From contig DATBHW010000011.1 in NCBI GenBank assembly GCA_036557285.1, positions 62,001-126,000 of the forward strand: a DNA stretch of 64,000 nucleotides, in the 5' to 3' direction. Below the pieces are notes generated by a model. The model made no database searches. It was given only the letters and a program-made list of their open reading frames with translations, and was not told the DNA's origin. Positions within the stretch are counted from its first letter, which is position 1; every line of letters begins with the position of its first letter. Positions 51,296-60,350 of the stretch are shown here, piece after piece. The stretch is from Ktedonobacterales bacterium. Lineage in GTDB: Bacteria > Chloroflexota > Ktedonobacteria > Ktedonobacterales > DATBGS01. A program made the translations under genes and the position numbers.

Positions 51296-53020
51296 CTAGG
51301 TTTGCCCTGTAGTGGTAGGGGCGCTTGCTGCCATGCCGGTGGATAAAACCCGTTCACCATCTTCGATGAGGTAGCGATACCCTTGCTCAGTAAGAAAAAG
51401 CTGCCGGTTTGCTGAAAAGTCCTGATCGCGGGTGTCGCGGGTCACGATGGTGTAAAAATAGGCGAAGCTGCCATCTGTTTTGGGCCGAAGAATACGCCCC
51501 AGGCGCTGAGCCTCTTCCTGCCGCGAACCAAAAGTGCCGGATACCTGAATGGCGACGTTGGCGTCTGGTAAATCAATGGCAAAGTTTGCCACTTTGCTGA
51601 CGACCAGGCGCTTGAGTTCGCCACGTCGAAAGCGTTCGTACAGCTTCTCGCGCTGGCTGTTTGCAGTTCGCCCGGTCAGGAGCGGCGCGTTTAGAAGATC
51701 AGCAAGTATTTTGAGCTGGTCAATATATTGGCCGATGACCAGTACCTGATCCTCCTCGTGGTTGGCGATGAGCTGGCGCACGATGTCAAGCTTGATCGGG
51801 TTCTCTGCGGCGATCCGGTACTTTTCCCGTTCTTCTGCCACAGCGTACTCCAGCCGCTCATCTTCGCGCAAGCTGACGCGGATCTCGTGGCACTCGGCGG
51901 TGGCAATCCATCCCTGACGCTCCAGTTCGCGCCAGGGGACATCATAACGCTTGGGGCCGATCAAGCCAAACACATCAGCCTCGCGGCCATCTTCGCGCAC
52001 CAATGTGGCTGTCAGCCCCAGGCGACGACGCGCCTGGATTTCGGCGGTGATGCGGAAGACCGGCGCAGGCAGCAGGTGGACCTCATCGTAGATGATCAAG
52101 CCCCAATCCTGGCCGGTAAAGAGGCTGAAATGGGGGAAATCGCTCTCTTCGCTTGGGCGATAGGTCAAGATTTGATAGGTGCTGACGGTGATGGGACGAA
52201 TCTCTTTGCGGTCGCCTGTGTACTCGCCTATCTGGTCTGGCCGGATGGTGGTTTTATCAAGCAGTTCGTTGATCCATTGCCGCACGGCAACAGTATTCGG
52301 AGTGAGAATGAGCGTGCTGCGCTGGAGCGTTGCGATCAGACCAATGCCCACCATAGTTTTGCCCGCCCCGCAGGGCAGGACAATGACGCCACATCCGCCA
52401 CCTGGGCTGCCGCTGAGGTGAAAGGCGCTGACAGACGCTTCCTGGTAGGCGCGCAAGCTAAAGGGGTGGCTGCTGACGCTCAGGCTCCGCAGAGCTACTG
52501 GTAAAGACGCGCCCTCTGTATAGCCCGCGAGATCTTCTGCGGGGAAGCCAATATGTATCAGAGCTTGCTTGATATGGCCGCGCCGCGCTGGATCAACCTC
52601 CAGTGTGTGTTCGTTGATTTGCTTGAGGAGGTAGGGTTCCATGCGTTTGTGGCGGGCAATTTCAGTAATCAGCGATGTGTCGGGAGAAGCGAGGACTAAA
52701 TGACCGTCTTCTTTCAAGAGCTTCAGGCGGCCATATCGGTTCATGTAGTCATAAATATCCGCGTTGATGTTCGCTGGAATATCGTACTTGCTAAATTGCA
52801 GCAACAACTCGACAACCCGCTCAGGCGTCAGGCCACTGGCCGCCGCGTTCCACAGGGAGAGCGGCGAGATGCGATAGGTATGGATATGTTCCGGTGATTT
52901 TTCAATTTCTGCAAATTGTGCCAGCGCATCGCGTGCTTCAGTATGAAGGGGGTGGTCCACTTCCAGTAAAACAGAGCGATCACTTTGCACGATGAGAGGA
53001 TTCAGCGGGTTACTTGGCAC
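51296..53020 (-). CDS. XPB/ERCC3-family DNA helicase
   Basis: A 574-residue SF2 helicase of the XPB family, which opens DNA with ATP in repair or transcription. Motif I is PCGAGKTMVGI, the Walker B box YDEVHLL, the XPB-specific RED motif is in TLVREDGREADVFG, and motif VI is QRLGRILRPK. Residues 1-190 contain an XPB N-terminal-like domain. GTG 53020 has AGAGGAA six bases upstream; the upstream ATG (53086) sits in the hydrolase gene and was rejected. A Bax1-type nuclease partner, common in archaea and some bacteria, is not seen nearby. Confidence 0.93.
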   Translation of the reverse strand: MPSNPLNPLIVQSDRSVLLEVDHPLHTEARDALAQFAEIEKSPEHIHTYRISPLSLWNAAASGLTPERVVELLLQFSKYDIPANINADIYDYMNRYGRLKLLKEDGHLVLASPDTSLITEIARHKRMEPYLLKQINEHTLEVDPARRGHIKQALIHIGFPAEDLAGYTEGASLPVALRSLSVSSHPFSLRAYQEASVSAFHLSGSPGGGCGVIVLPCGAGKTMVGIGLIATLQRSTLILTPNTVAVRQWINELLDKTTIRPDQIGEYTGDRKEIRPITVSTYQILTYRPSEESDFPHFSLFTGQDWGLIIYDEVHLLPAPVFRITAEIQARRRLGLTATLVREDGREADVFGLIGPKRYDVPWRELERQGWIATAECHEIRVSLREDERLEYAVAEEREKYRIAAENPIKLDIVRQLIANHEEDQVLVIGQYIDQLKILADLLNAPLLTGRTANSQREKLYERFRRGELKRLVVSKVANFAIDLPDANVAIQVSGTFGSRQEEAQRLGRILRPKTDGSFAYFYTIVTRDTRDQDFSANRQLFLTEQGYRYLIEDGERVLSTGMAASAPTTTGQT

Positions 53021-53061
53021 GGTGGTTCCTCTGAGGTAATGTTTCTCTGGGCCAGACAGAT

Positions 53062-53736
53062 TTATACGCCAGGCATCTCGGCCCAACGCTTGATATACGT
53101 GACGACAGCGCCGGTGGCCTCGTTCTCATAGCCGTGCATCAGATGCCGGGCGCCAGTGATGATCTTCATTCCCTTGGGGCCGGGCAACGAGGCAACGAAA
53201 GGCTCCAGCTTATGTCGAGGACTGACCTCATCAAATTCGCCAGTCACAAAGAGCTTTGGTCGTTCATATTTCTCTGCAAATCCTTTGCTGATCCTGAAAA
53301 GGGGTAGGCTGATAGCGACGACTGTGCGCACCCGTGGATCAAAGGGGGCATAGGTCAAGGCTGTGAAAGCGCCAAATGCGTGTCCGACAAGACACAGTTT
53401 TTCTGGATTTACTTCAGGTTGTTGCAGCAGGTAGGCAACGGCTCCTGCGATGTCCAATGGCTCAAAGCGGCCATCGGTTTGCTCACCCTGGCTCTTGCCG
53501 ACCCCACGAAAGTTGAAGCGGAGCGCCAGGACGCCATTGCGCGCTAACTCTCGCGCCAGATGAAGAGTTAATGGGTCTGCCATGTCACTGCTCGCCGGTT
53601 GCGGGTGGCAGAGGACGGCGGCAGGCAATGGGGGGGGGAACCCAGAGACCTGGGGGAAATGAAGCATTCCTTCCAGCAGGTAAGGCTGCCGGTCACGACT
53701 GGGAAACCTGACTGAGCGCTCTTCTCCGAGCGGCAT
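53062..53736 (-). CDS. alpha/beta hydrolase-like protein without the serine nucleophile
   Basis: A 224-residue alpha/beta-hydrolase fold protein of the COG2945/dienelactone-hydrolase-like group: VLCHPQPASSDMADPL, RFNFRGVGKSQG, and the elbow LVGHAFGAF. At the elbow Gly-x-Ser-x-Gly reads G-H-A-F-G (Ala120; codon GCA), so the usual nucleophile is missing, while Asp169 and His198 are kept. It is either a non-hydrolytic descendant or uses another mechanism. ATG 53736 has GAGG upstream; an ATG at 53781 is possible. The helicase gene lies 41 bp downstream. Confidence 0.78.
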   Translation of the reverse strand: MPLGEERSVRFPSRDRQPYLLEGMLHFPQVSGFPPPLPAAVLCHPQPASSDMADPLTLHLARELARNGVLALRFNFRGVGKSQGEQTDGRFEPLDIAGAVAYLLQQPEVNPEKLCLVGHAFGAFTALTYAPFDPRVRTVVAISLPLFRISKGFAEKYERPKLFVTGEFDEVSPRHKLEPFVASLPGPKGMKIITGARHLMHGYENEATGAVVTYIKRWAEMPGV

Positions 53737-54022
53737 AGGCCACGACCTCACGATTATGGTAATCCGCAGCGAGCGTCGCATCTGCGGAGCAGGTGTGATA
53801 GGGCAACCAGAGACGCTCAGGAATCAGAAAATAGTATAGCCCTGTTACTACCTTACGTCAACCGATCATTCAAGATTCTACGCTATTCCAGGTTTTGATA
53901 GAAAAAGTAGGAGGAAAAATGGGCTATTCATATGCTGGAGCGGCCTTTTCCAGACGAAGGGAGGTCGGCGCTATCTCTCAAGGAAGAGAAGGGCGTACCG
54001 ACCTCCGAAAGAAAGGAATCAT

Positions 54023-54208
54023 TCAACCTTCGTCAAACTCGCTTAAGCGGCCCTGTTTCACTAACCAGCGAGCGAAGTTGCGGAGGGCTTCTTCCTGAAG
54101 TTGTTGTCGCTCCACGCGTTCTCGGAGCGAGATGAGTTGCTCAGCTTCATCCAGGGTAAAACTTTGATCCATCAGCGCATCAATCAACAGGTCTCGGTAT
54201 TGCATCAT
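54023..54208 (-). CDS. 61-residue protein of unknown function
   Basis: A small acidic, helical protein (MMQYRDLLIDALMDQSFTL, then LISLRERVERQQLQEEALRNFARWLVKQGRL). The start at ATG 54208 follows AGGAGG at 6 bases, which decides against the longer frame to 54427 that has basic, low-complexity sequence. I do not recognise a family. It is possibly a small regulator or an antitoxin-like protein, but nothing shows this. Confidence 0.6.
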   Translation of the reverse strand: MMQYRDLLIDALMDQSFTLDEAEQLISLRERVERQQLQEEALRNFARWLVKQGRLSEFDEG

Positions 54209-54562
54209 ATATAACCTCCTGTCGGCCCTTCTCCGCCGAGAGAAACTACGCTTCTTTTCTACTTTCATAGTTCCCCCAAAGCAGACGATAATAGAGTAAC
54301 CTGTCGCTGCTCTGAGGGGTTTTCTATCAATTACGACGTTTTGAACTTCTGAGAAGTTTCTAGAATACCTCTCCTTCCGCTCTCGACGAAATGAGGCAGT
54401 GGAAGGCGCTTTTTCCTCAGTGAGCAAGGCGGAAGAAGGCTGCGCTGCTCGCGGAATGGAGCCGGTTGGAAGGGGTTCATGTTCTACAATGACAGAAGTG
54501 CATAGGGGAGGGTGGTGGCGTACAAGGTGAAGAATACGAACTTCAGGGAGGATACACGGATT
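54209..54562. other. 354-bp region without a supported gene
   Basis: Between the DUF433 gene and the 61-residue gene, both on the minus strand. Frames here lack family features and the composition is less GC-rich in part. I see no clear promoter pair, repeat or terminator. Confidence 0.5.
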
Positions 54563-54817
54563 TTAGTCTTTGGGTACCCCTTCATAAATGATGTAGCGCG
54601 ATATTTCATTCTCGTGGTCGTAGTAATAGCTAATAGCGTCGTAGACCTCACCGAGCAGGAGGTGGTAGGTACGCGCAATTTCCTCTGGTTCCTGCCCTGC
54701 GCGATAGAGCAGAACGACATGCCGAACACTGGTGCGCGTTCCGTCAATGATTGGCTCACCGCTCAGAGTGTCAGGGTCGCGAATGATATGGGGATGCTCA
54801 GTTCGCTCAGCGGCCAT
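54563..54817 (-). CDS. DUF433 protein (VapB-like antitoxin fold)
   Basis: An 84-residue DUF433 protein: HPHIIRDPDTLSGEPIIDGTRTSVRHVV, then EEIARTYHLLLGEVYDAISYYYDHENEI, which is the family's pattern. DUF433 proteins usually pair with a PIN-like toxin (DUF5615), but no such gene follows; the next gene is the 61-residue protein 354 bp away. ATG 54817 follows AAAGGGG. It may be a lone antitoxin-like DNA-binding protein. Confidence 0.85.
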   Translation of the reverse strand: MAAERTEHPHIIRDPDTLSGEPIIDGTRTSVRHVVLLYRAGQEPEEIARTYHLLLGEVYDAISYYYDHENEISRYIIYEGVPKD

Positions 54818-55040
54818 TCTTTGGCTGCCCCTTTCTTCCTGCGTGACGAAACCATGCTGCCAGGCATGCGCTTGCGAATACAAAAAACGAAGCGGTTTTT
54901 TCAAGCCTATCATGTTATCAAGCCACTGTCAAGCGTTGTTGAACCCTGCTGGCTGTATGCCAGACCTCTCCCAGTGCGTCACCCCTCCTACTGTAGAGGG
55001 GTGAAACGCATCTTGAAGCCGAAGCCCTCCGCTCCTGGGG

Positions 55041-56003
55041 TTATGAAGAAGAGCCATGATCTTCAGGTGGATTATACTGAGGAAGGTTCATTTCTGTACG
55101 AATCACCTTGATAGCTTGATAAACTGTGCCGGCTGATAGCTCAAGGTGGGCAGCGATCTGTTTATGGACCCCGACTGTCGGCGTAGGCAGGAGGGGAACG
55201 TACATAGAACGTATTCGCTCCAGATCTTCGGGTGTGCCATGATAGGCCTGAAGATCCCACCAGCTAGGGATTTCCTGCCGTTCACGCAGCGATTGTACGG
55301 CCTTCTTGACGGCTGATTTGGGAATACTCAGCTCTTTGGAGATTTGCGTGCGAATCCCATCGAACTCACCAGCCTGCGCTAGCTCCAGATAGCGTTGCTC
55401 GATAGCAGCGACCTGTTCTGCTGTCGGGGTGAAAGGAGGTGTTGGCTGGCGCGGTTCACGCCTGGGTTTTGGGGTGGCTACTGGATGCTTGCTAACTTTG
55501 GGCCGCTCTCCTCCGGCTCTTTTATGCTGGTCTGGCCTCCGGGCCTTCTGATCCTGCGCGAGAGCTACTGTACCCGATCCTGCTTGACGGGCGTGTGCAG
55601 GCTGTCTGGCCTGGCCTGGAGTAAATGGATTCATGGGCTTTTTGTCGCCAACATCAGATGCGCGGAGACTCTGGGGCGGCACTGGAGGGCGTTGTTCTGG
55701 TATATCCAGTCGCGGTGGCCGTGACGGCTCTGGCGGTCCTAGCGCGGCAATTTTGACATCTGGCTGCTGGTCCAGCCAGTGGTGTTTAGGCTGTGAAGGG
55801 GAGGCGGTGGTCCTGGCTGGTCTGGCGGGCGGTATTTGCCTGGGGGCAGGCGTCGGCGCGCTGGTCGCAGGCTGCATGCCTTTGGCTTTTGCCGCGCGCG
55901 CGCGGCGCGCCTTCTCTTCACACTCCGGGCAAATGAGTTGTTTTGGGTTGGTTGATTTAAAGCTTTTGCCGCACTGACTACAGCGTATTTTAATCTTGCT
56001 CAT
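55041..56003 (-). CDS. zinc-ribbon and helix-turn-helix protein
   Basis: A 320-residue protein with three parts. The N-terminus (residues 1-40) is a zinc ribbon with CSQCG and CPEC. A long Pro/Ala/Gln/Arg-rich, probably disordered linker follows (about 45-185). The C-terminus (about 190-310) has two related HTH-like units: QISKELSIPKSAVKKAVQSLRER and QIAAHLELSAGTVYQAIKVIR. This looks like a DNA-binding regulator, and I do not recognise a named family. ATG 56003 follows AAGGAG at 9 bases. Confidence 0.72.
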   Translation of the reverse strand: MSKIKIRCSQCGKSFKSTNPKQLICPECEEKARRARAAKAKGMQPATSAPTPAPRQIPPARPARTTASPSQPKHHWLDQQPDVKIAALGPPEPSRPPRLDIPEQRPPVPPQSLRASDVGDKKPMNPFTPGQARQPAHARQAGSGTVALAQDQKARRPDQHKRAGGERPKVSKHPVATPKPRREPRQPTPPFTPTAEQVAAIEQRYLELAQAGEFDGIRTQISKELSIPKSAVKKAVQSLRERQEIPSWWDLQAYHGTPEDLERIRSMYVPLLPTPTVGVHKQIAAHLELSAGTVYQAIKVIRTEMNLPQYNPPEDHGSSS

Positions 56004-56038
56004 TCCCAGCGCTCCTTCTTTGGGTGTCACACCATCTT

Positions 56039-56067
56039 AGTATAGCTTTGCTATGCTGGCGCGTCAA
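56039..56067 (-). promoter_or_regulatory. promoter of the zinc-ribbon/HTH gene
   Basis: On the minus strand TTGACG (56067-56062) and TATACT (56044-56039), 17 bp apart. Predicted leader about 30 bases. Confidence 0.65.
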
Positions 56068-56237
56068 TCCTACCAATGATTAAGAGGGGCGCTCTCTTCC
56101 ACTGCCCGCCGCTGATTTCTTGCCCTTGACCTGATTGCCCCCGTATGCGACACTCTTGCCGGATACCGGAGATAAAGCGGGCAAGTAAGTAGGCCAGGAT
56201 ATTTGGCAGCGCATCGCTGTACTGAGGAGGGGATAGT

Positions 56238-56942
56238 ATGTCAGAGCATCAAGCTGGCGAGATGGATTTGCCAATGCGCGGGATACCACAGCCCAGCCGT
56301 GAAGAAGTGCTGCATCTGCCTGGAGTGTCTATCTCCACTCATCCCGTTGTTGCGCATAAGCTCACTCGTCTGCGTGACCAGCAAACTCCGCCAGCGGAGT
56401 TCTATCGGCTGGTCAAAGAGCTTGGCGCGCTGCTGGCCTATGAGGCAACCGTTGATTTAAAATTAGTTGCCGCGCCGATTGAGACGCCATTAAAGCCGAT
56501 GATGGGGCAGCGGTTGGCCGGTGGAGTTGGCGTTGTGCCAATCTTACGCGCCGGTCTGGGATTGGCTGAAGGGTTCCGCGAGGTTTTTCCTGAAGTGCAG
56601 GTCTGGCATCTTGGCCTGCGGCGCGATGAGCGCACGTTGGAGCCAATCGAGTACTATAACCAGATGGGGCGCGCGGAAAATCTTCAGGTCTGTTTCTCAG
56701 TTGATCCTATGCTGGCAACTGGCGGTTCAGCTATTGATGCCATCAACACGCTCAAGCGGATTGGTGTGCCGCATCTGCGCTATGTGTGTATCATCGCTGC
56801 GCCTTATGGGCTGAAGAAGCTCTATGAGACGCATCCTGATGTCCCAATTTATGTGGGAGCGGTAGATGAGGTACTCGATGATCGCGGCTATATTGTCCCT
56901 GGATTGGGCGATGCTGGAGACCGGCAGTTTGGGACGGTCTAA
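56238..56942 (+). CDS. upp: uracil phosphoribosyltransferase
   Basis: A 234-residue UPRT, which makes UMP from uracil and PRPP. The family order is seen: VVAHKLTRLRDQQTPPAEFYRLV, VPILRAGLGLAEGF, LRRDERTLEP, the PRPP loop SVDPMLATGGSA and the uracil-binding YIVPGLGDAGDR. The first 25 residues are longer than in E. coli. ATG 56238 follows GAGGAGGGGA. It diverges from the zinc-ribbon gene. Confidence 0.96.
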   Translation: MSEHQAGEMDLPMRGIPQPSREEVLHLPGVSISTHPVVAHKLTRLRDQQTPPAEFYRLVKELGALLAYEATVDLKLVAAPIETPLKPMMGQRLAGGVGVVPILRAGLGLAEGFREVFPEVQVWHLGLRRDERTLEPIEYYNQMGRAENLQVCFSVDPMLATGGSAIDAINTLKRIGVPHLRYVCIIAAPYGLKKLYETHPDVPIYVGAVDEVLDDRGYIVPGLGDAGDRQFGTV

Positions 56943-56994
56943 GAACTGATTTACTGCCGGTTGGTATTGAGGACTAGGAGAGAAGAACCTTCAC

Positions 56995-57267
56995 GTGAGT
57001 AGCGACCAAGAGCAAGAGGGAAGACAACCGCCGGAAGAACCTTCCTGGCCGACCAACGGTGGCCCTTTAGGGTGCTTGATTGGCGCCCTGGCGGGTGTCC
57101 TGGTGGGGGGATTTCTAGGAACCACGCTGCTGATCTTTGATCGCGTGATTGGCATTACGCTCACTGTTCTGCTGACTGTTGGCCTGGCAATCGTTGGGTG
57201 GCAGATTGGGCGTACTATTTTTCGGGAATATAGACCCCCTAAACAGCGGCGGCGTAGGGAAAAATGA
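56995..57267 (+). CDS. small membrane protein
   Basis: A 90-residue protein with two hydrophobic helices (about 24-47, GCLIGALAGVLVGGFLGTTL, and 52-74), a hydrophilic Glu/Pro-rich start and a basic end (RPPKQRRRREK). GTG 56995 follows AGGAGAG. I do not recognise the family. It runs in the same direction as upp, 52 bp later. Confidence 0.65.
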   Translation: MSSDQEQEGRQPPEEPSWPTNGGPLGCLIGALAGVLVGGFLGTTLLIFDRVIGITLTVLLTVGLAIVGWQIGRTIFREYRPPKQRRRREK

Positions 57268-57302
57268 GGGCTGCTGCCGCTGCTCTTCGGTATCTGGAGG
57301 CA

Positions 57303-57836
57303 TCAGGTGGTCGGCGGCGAAGAATCTTTCCACATGGGGAGTTGCAGCGCATCGCTCATCGTGTGTAATTCTCGGCGGTGAATGATTGCTAGCCTGTCTA
57401 AGAGCGCCTCCCCCGCAGGAGTCAGAAAAATATAGACCTGCCGACGATCCGCTGTGCCCGCTTCCCGTCGCACCAACCCCTGCGCTTCAGTCCGATCAAT
57501 CAAACCAACCGTACTGTGCTGGCGCATTTGCAAACGCTCAGCCAGATCCGAGACGGTTGCGCTCTCCCGATCAGGATACCCTTTAATTGCCAGCAAAAGT
57601 TGATGCTGCTGGGGGGTAATGCCGACCTTTCGCGCTTCCTGTTCGCTGAAGCGAAGGAAACGTCGAATAGCGTAGCGAAAATTGGCGAGCGACTCAAACT
57701 CGGCTTTGCTTATTTTCCCTGGCTCAAGAGAGATCGAGGATTCTGATCCCCGTTCGCCTCGTGTAGCTGGCCCTGGCAAGTTGCTCTGGAGGGCCTGTTT
57801 TGTTTTCGGGCGCGATGGAGACGTGCTATCATCCAT
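57303..57836 (-). CDS. MarR-family regulator
   Basis: A 177-residue MarR-type dimeric repressor. The core is EQEARKVGITPQQHQLLLAIKG, TVSDLAERLQMRQHSTVGLIDRTEAQGLVRRE and the wing RRQVYIFLTPAGEALLDRL. About 45 extra residues at the N-terminus are polar. ATG 57836 has AGAGGA seven bases upstream. It is convergent with the small membrane protein and diverges from clcA; it may regulate itself and its neighbour. The effector is unknown. Confidence 0.9.
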   Translation of the reverse strand: MDDSTSPSRPKTKQALQSNLPGPATRGERGSESSISLEPGKISKAEFESLANFRYAIRRFLRFSEQEARKVGITPQQHQLLLAIKGYPDRESATVSDLAERLQMRQHSTVGLIDRTEAQGLVRREAGTADRRQVYIFLTPAGEALLDRLAIIHRRELHTMSDALQLPMWKDSSPPTT

Positions 57837-58150
57837 AAACACTTCCTCTCTACAACCATGTGCACAAGGAATCTCAAGCAGCTTCTACGAACTACCGGGA
57901 TTACCGCTCAATCTGAAGGTTGTCATCTAGGGAGCCTTCCTGGTGGGGTGCTGCCCCTCTCTCGGTGAGAGATTGATGTTCTGAATTATATCATTGGTGG
58001 CACATGTAAACCAGCTAATCCCTCGTGATGTGGAGATTATGAAGCAAGATACAAAGCAAGCTTCTCTTGGCAGAAATGTCGTAAAACGATATAATAAAAT
58101 GGACGGTATTTCTTGGCAATAGAGCCAGGGAAAAATTTTAAGGAGGTTGG
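57837..58150. other. 314-bp divergent region between marR and the ClC gene
   Basis: It holds no gene. On the plus strand TTGGCA (58067-58072) and TATAAT (58090-58095) form a promoter with a 17-bp spacer, and AGGAGG stands just before the ATG at 58151. On the minus strand TATAAT (57990-57985) may serve marR, with a leader of about 140 bases and a weak -35. CTCTCGGTGAGAG near 57957-57972 is a short palindrome in the marR leader. Confidence 0.6.
58067..58095 (+). promoter_or_regulatory. promoter of the ClC gene
   Basis: TTGGCA and perfect TATAAT with a 17-bp spacer. Confidence 0.7.
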
Positions 58151-60238
58151 ATGGTCAGGTTCCTCTTGGTGGGTGTTAAGCAGCGCCTCTCAAAGATAGC
58201 AGCTAAAGAAGATAAAGCGGCGAAGGCCATAGCACGAGGAGTAAGCGAGCTAGGAGATTTTACTGCCGATATTCGATTGGTGTGGCTTTCTGCCCTGGCA
58301 TTGATCGTAGGATTACTTTGCGCGCTGATCGCCATTGTGCTGCTGGGGTTGATTGGCTTCTTTACGAATTTCTTTTTCTATCAACGCTTTTCTTTCACCT
58401 TTCTTTCTCCTGCCAATAATACCCTGGGAGGGTGGGAGATTCTGATACCTGCGGTTGGTGGGCTTATTATTGGGCTGATGGCCCGCTATGGCTCAGAACG
58501 CATTCGTGGACATGGCATTCCTGAGGCAATGGAAGCCATTCTGATCGGCCAAAGCCATATTCAACCGCGCGTGGCGATCCTGAAGCCGCTTTCCTCGGCT
58601 ATCTCGATTGGTTCTGGTGGCCCGTTCGGCGCTGAGGGTCCGATCATTATGACCGGAGGCGCTTTTGGCTCCATCATTGGTCAGTTTCTGCGCCTGACCG
58701 CATCTGAGCGCAAGATTTTGCTGGTAGCAGGGGCAGCGGGGGGTATGTCGGCAACGTTTGCCTCACCTGTGGCGGCTGTATTACTCGCAGTGGAACTCCT
58801 GCTGTTCGAGTGGAAGCCGCGCAGCATGATCCCTGTAGCTGTTGCCAGCGCCTCAGCGGCGATCCTGCGTAGTATCTTGATCGGTCCTGGCCCCCTCTTT
58901 CCTACTGCCCCTCATCCAGTGATGTCGCTTTCAGGGCTGTTGCTCTGCCCGATTGTAGGGATTATTGCGGGCATTGGAGCTTGTTTACTGACGGTTGCCG
59001 TCTATGCCGCCGAGGACGCTTTTCGTCGCCTGCCCATCCATTGGATGTGGTGGCCGGTGTTGGGCGGCCTCGTCGTTGGTGTTGGCGGACTCTTCTTCCC
59101 TCATACGCTCGGCGTCGGCTATGATACGATCCGAACGCTTATCAGCGGCCATTTTACGCTCAAGCTGCTCTTAGCGGTCTTGTTGGTGAAAGCGGCCATC
59201 TGGGCGATTGCGCTGGGGTCGGGCACCTCAGGTGGTGTGCTGGCGCCTTTGCTCATGGTTGGCGCAGCACTCGGCGGCCTGGAGGCGACGGTTGTCCCTA
59301 TTGGGGATCCTGGAGTTTGGGCGCTGGTGAGTATGGCTGCTATTCTGGGTGGTACGATGCGTTCGCCGTTCACAGGCGTCATCTTTGCGCTGGAGCTTAC
59401 CCATGATGTGAACCTGCTGCTGCCCCTGTTGATCGCGTGTGTGGCCTCACATGGCTTTACTGTTCTGGCCTTGCGGCGTTCCATCCTGACCGAGAAGGTT
59501 GCTCGACGGGGATACCATGTGGCCCGCGAATATGCGGTAGACCCGCTGGAGATGCTCACTGTTGGCAAAGTAATGACCCGGCAGGTGGTGACAATCCCCG
59601 CCTCAATAACCCTTCAAGAAGCGCATAGCCAGTTCTTCTCGCAGAGCAGTGGGTTCAGCCATCAGGGGTATCCAGTGGTGGATTCTGATGGCAAGCTGGT
59701 GAGCATCGTTACCCGCTCTGATCTGGCTCACCTGGGAGGCGCAGATAAGGAAGATGGGGGCGCCCTTGATAGCCTGATCGGTCGCAGGTTGGTCGTGGCA
59801 TTTCCTGATGAGCCGCTGCGGCTTGTCGCTAATCGGATGATTGCTGCGAATGTTGGGCGGTTGCCAGTGGTTTCCCCTGAACATCCTACGCAATTAGTAG
59901 GGATACTGACGCGCAGCGATTTGTTAAAAGCCCGGCTGCGGATGATGAATGAGGATGAGCGGCGCGAGCGTGCGCTGACATTGACATTCTTGTTAGCCTG
60001 CCGATTCCGGCGTGGAACAAGGCAGGAAGAAGCAGCAAAAGTGGTGGTAGGGACAGAAATCACTGCCACCGAGCCGATAGGGATGGAGAATGGGAGGAGC
60101 GCGCTTCACGCGGGCGCAGCTCAGGAACAGGAACCTGGCGACGATCCTCTGGTCCTACCTCCTGTCGTCCTCTCTGAGCCACTGCCAGGGGCTGCGGTAC
60201 TGCCTAATAGGGACAAGAACTCTTCTACGTCCTCCTGA
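58151..60238 (+). CDS. ClC-type chloride channel or antiporter with CBS domains
   Basis: A 695-residue ClC protein. The membrane part (about 35-430) has GHGIPEAMEAI, the selectivity/gating GSGGPFGAEGP and GSGTSGGVLAP. The Glu in GAEGP, which gates in antiporters, is kept; Ser of GSGIP is His, as in many CBS-type ClCs. Two CBS domains follow (about 475-520 and 535-590: VMTRQVVTIPASITLQEAH and LVVAFPDEPLRLVANRMIAANVGRLP), expected to sense ATP or AMP. The C-terminal 80 residues are hydrophilic. AGGAGG precedes ATG 58151. It exports or imports chloride (or fluoride) at the membrane. Confidence 0.93.
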   Translation: MVRFLLVGVKQRLSKIAAKEDKAAKAIARGVSELGDFTADIRLVWLSALALIVGLLCALIAIVLLGLIGFFTNFFFYQRFSFTFLSPANNTLGGWEILIPAVGGLIIGLMARYGSERIRGHGIPEAMEAILIGQSHIQPRVAILKPLSSAISIGSGGPFGAEGPIIMTGGAFGSIIGQFLRLTASERKILLVAGAAGGMSATFASPVAAVLLAVELLLFEWKPRSMIPVAVASASAAILRSILIGPGPLFPTAPHPVMSLSGLLLCPIVGIIAGIGACLLTVAVYAAEDAFRRLPIHWMWWPVLGGLVVGVGGLFFPHTLGVGYDTIRTLISGHFTLKLLLAVLLVKAAIWAIALGSGTSGGVLAPLLMVGAALGGLEATVVPIGDPGVWALVSMAAILGGTMRSPFTGVIFALELTHDVNLLLPLLIACVASHGFTVLALRRSILTEKVARRGYHVAREYAVDPLEMLTVGKVMTRQVVTIPASITLQEAHSQFFSQSSGFSHQGYPVVDSDGKLVSIVTRSDLAHLGGADKEDGGALDSLIGRRLVVAFPDEPLRLVANRMIAANVGRLPVVSPEHPTQLVGILTRSDLLKARLRMMNEDERRERALTLTFLLACRFRRGTRQEEAAKVVVGTEITATEPIGMENGRSALHAGAAQEQEPGDDPLVLPPVVLSEPLPGAAVLPNRDKNSSTSS

Positions 60239-60289
60239 ATAGGATGGGGTGCTAATCTTTGACACTCCTCTTGCCTGCGAGCGGCTAGC

Positions 60290-60350
60290 ACCTGTAGCGC
60301 CGCCTTCCAGGCGGCCAACGGTCAGCCGCCTGGAAGGCGGCGCTACAGGT
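60290..60350. repeat. 25-bp perfect palindrome
   Basis: Arms 60290-60314 and 60326-60350 with an 11-base loop, perfect over 25 bp. It is 50 bp after the ClC stop but has no U tract. It shares the GGAAGGCGGCGCT core with the palindrome at 49929-49985. Confidence 0.8.

Noticed and set aside
54023-54427. 134-codon version of the 61-residue gene
   Set aside because: The added N-terminal part is basic and low-complexity, and the ribosome binding site AGGAGG is placed for ATG 54208.
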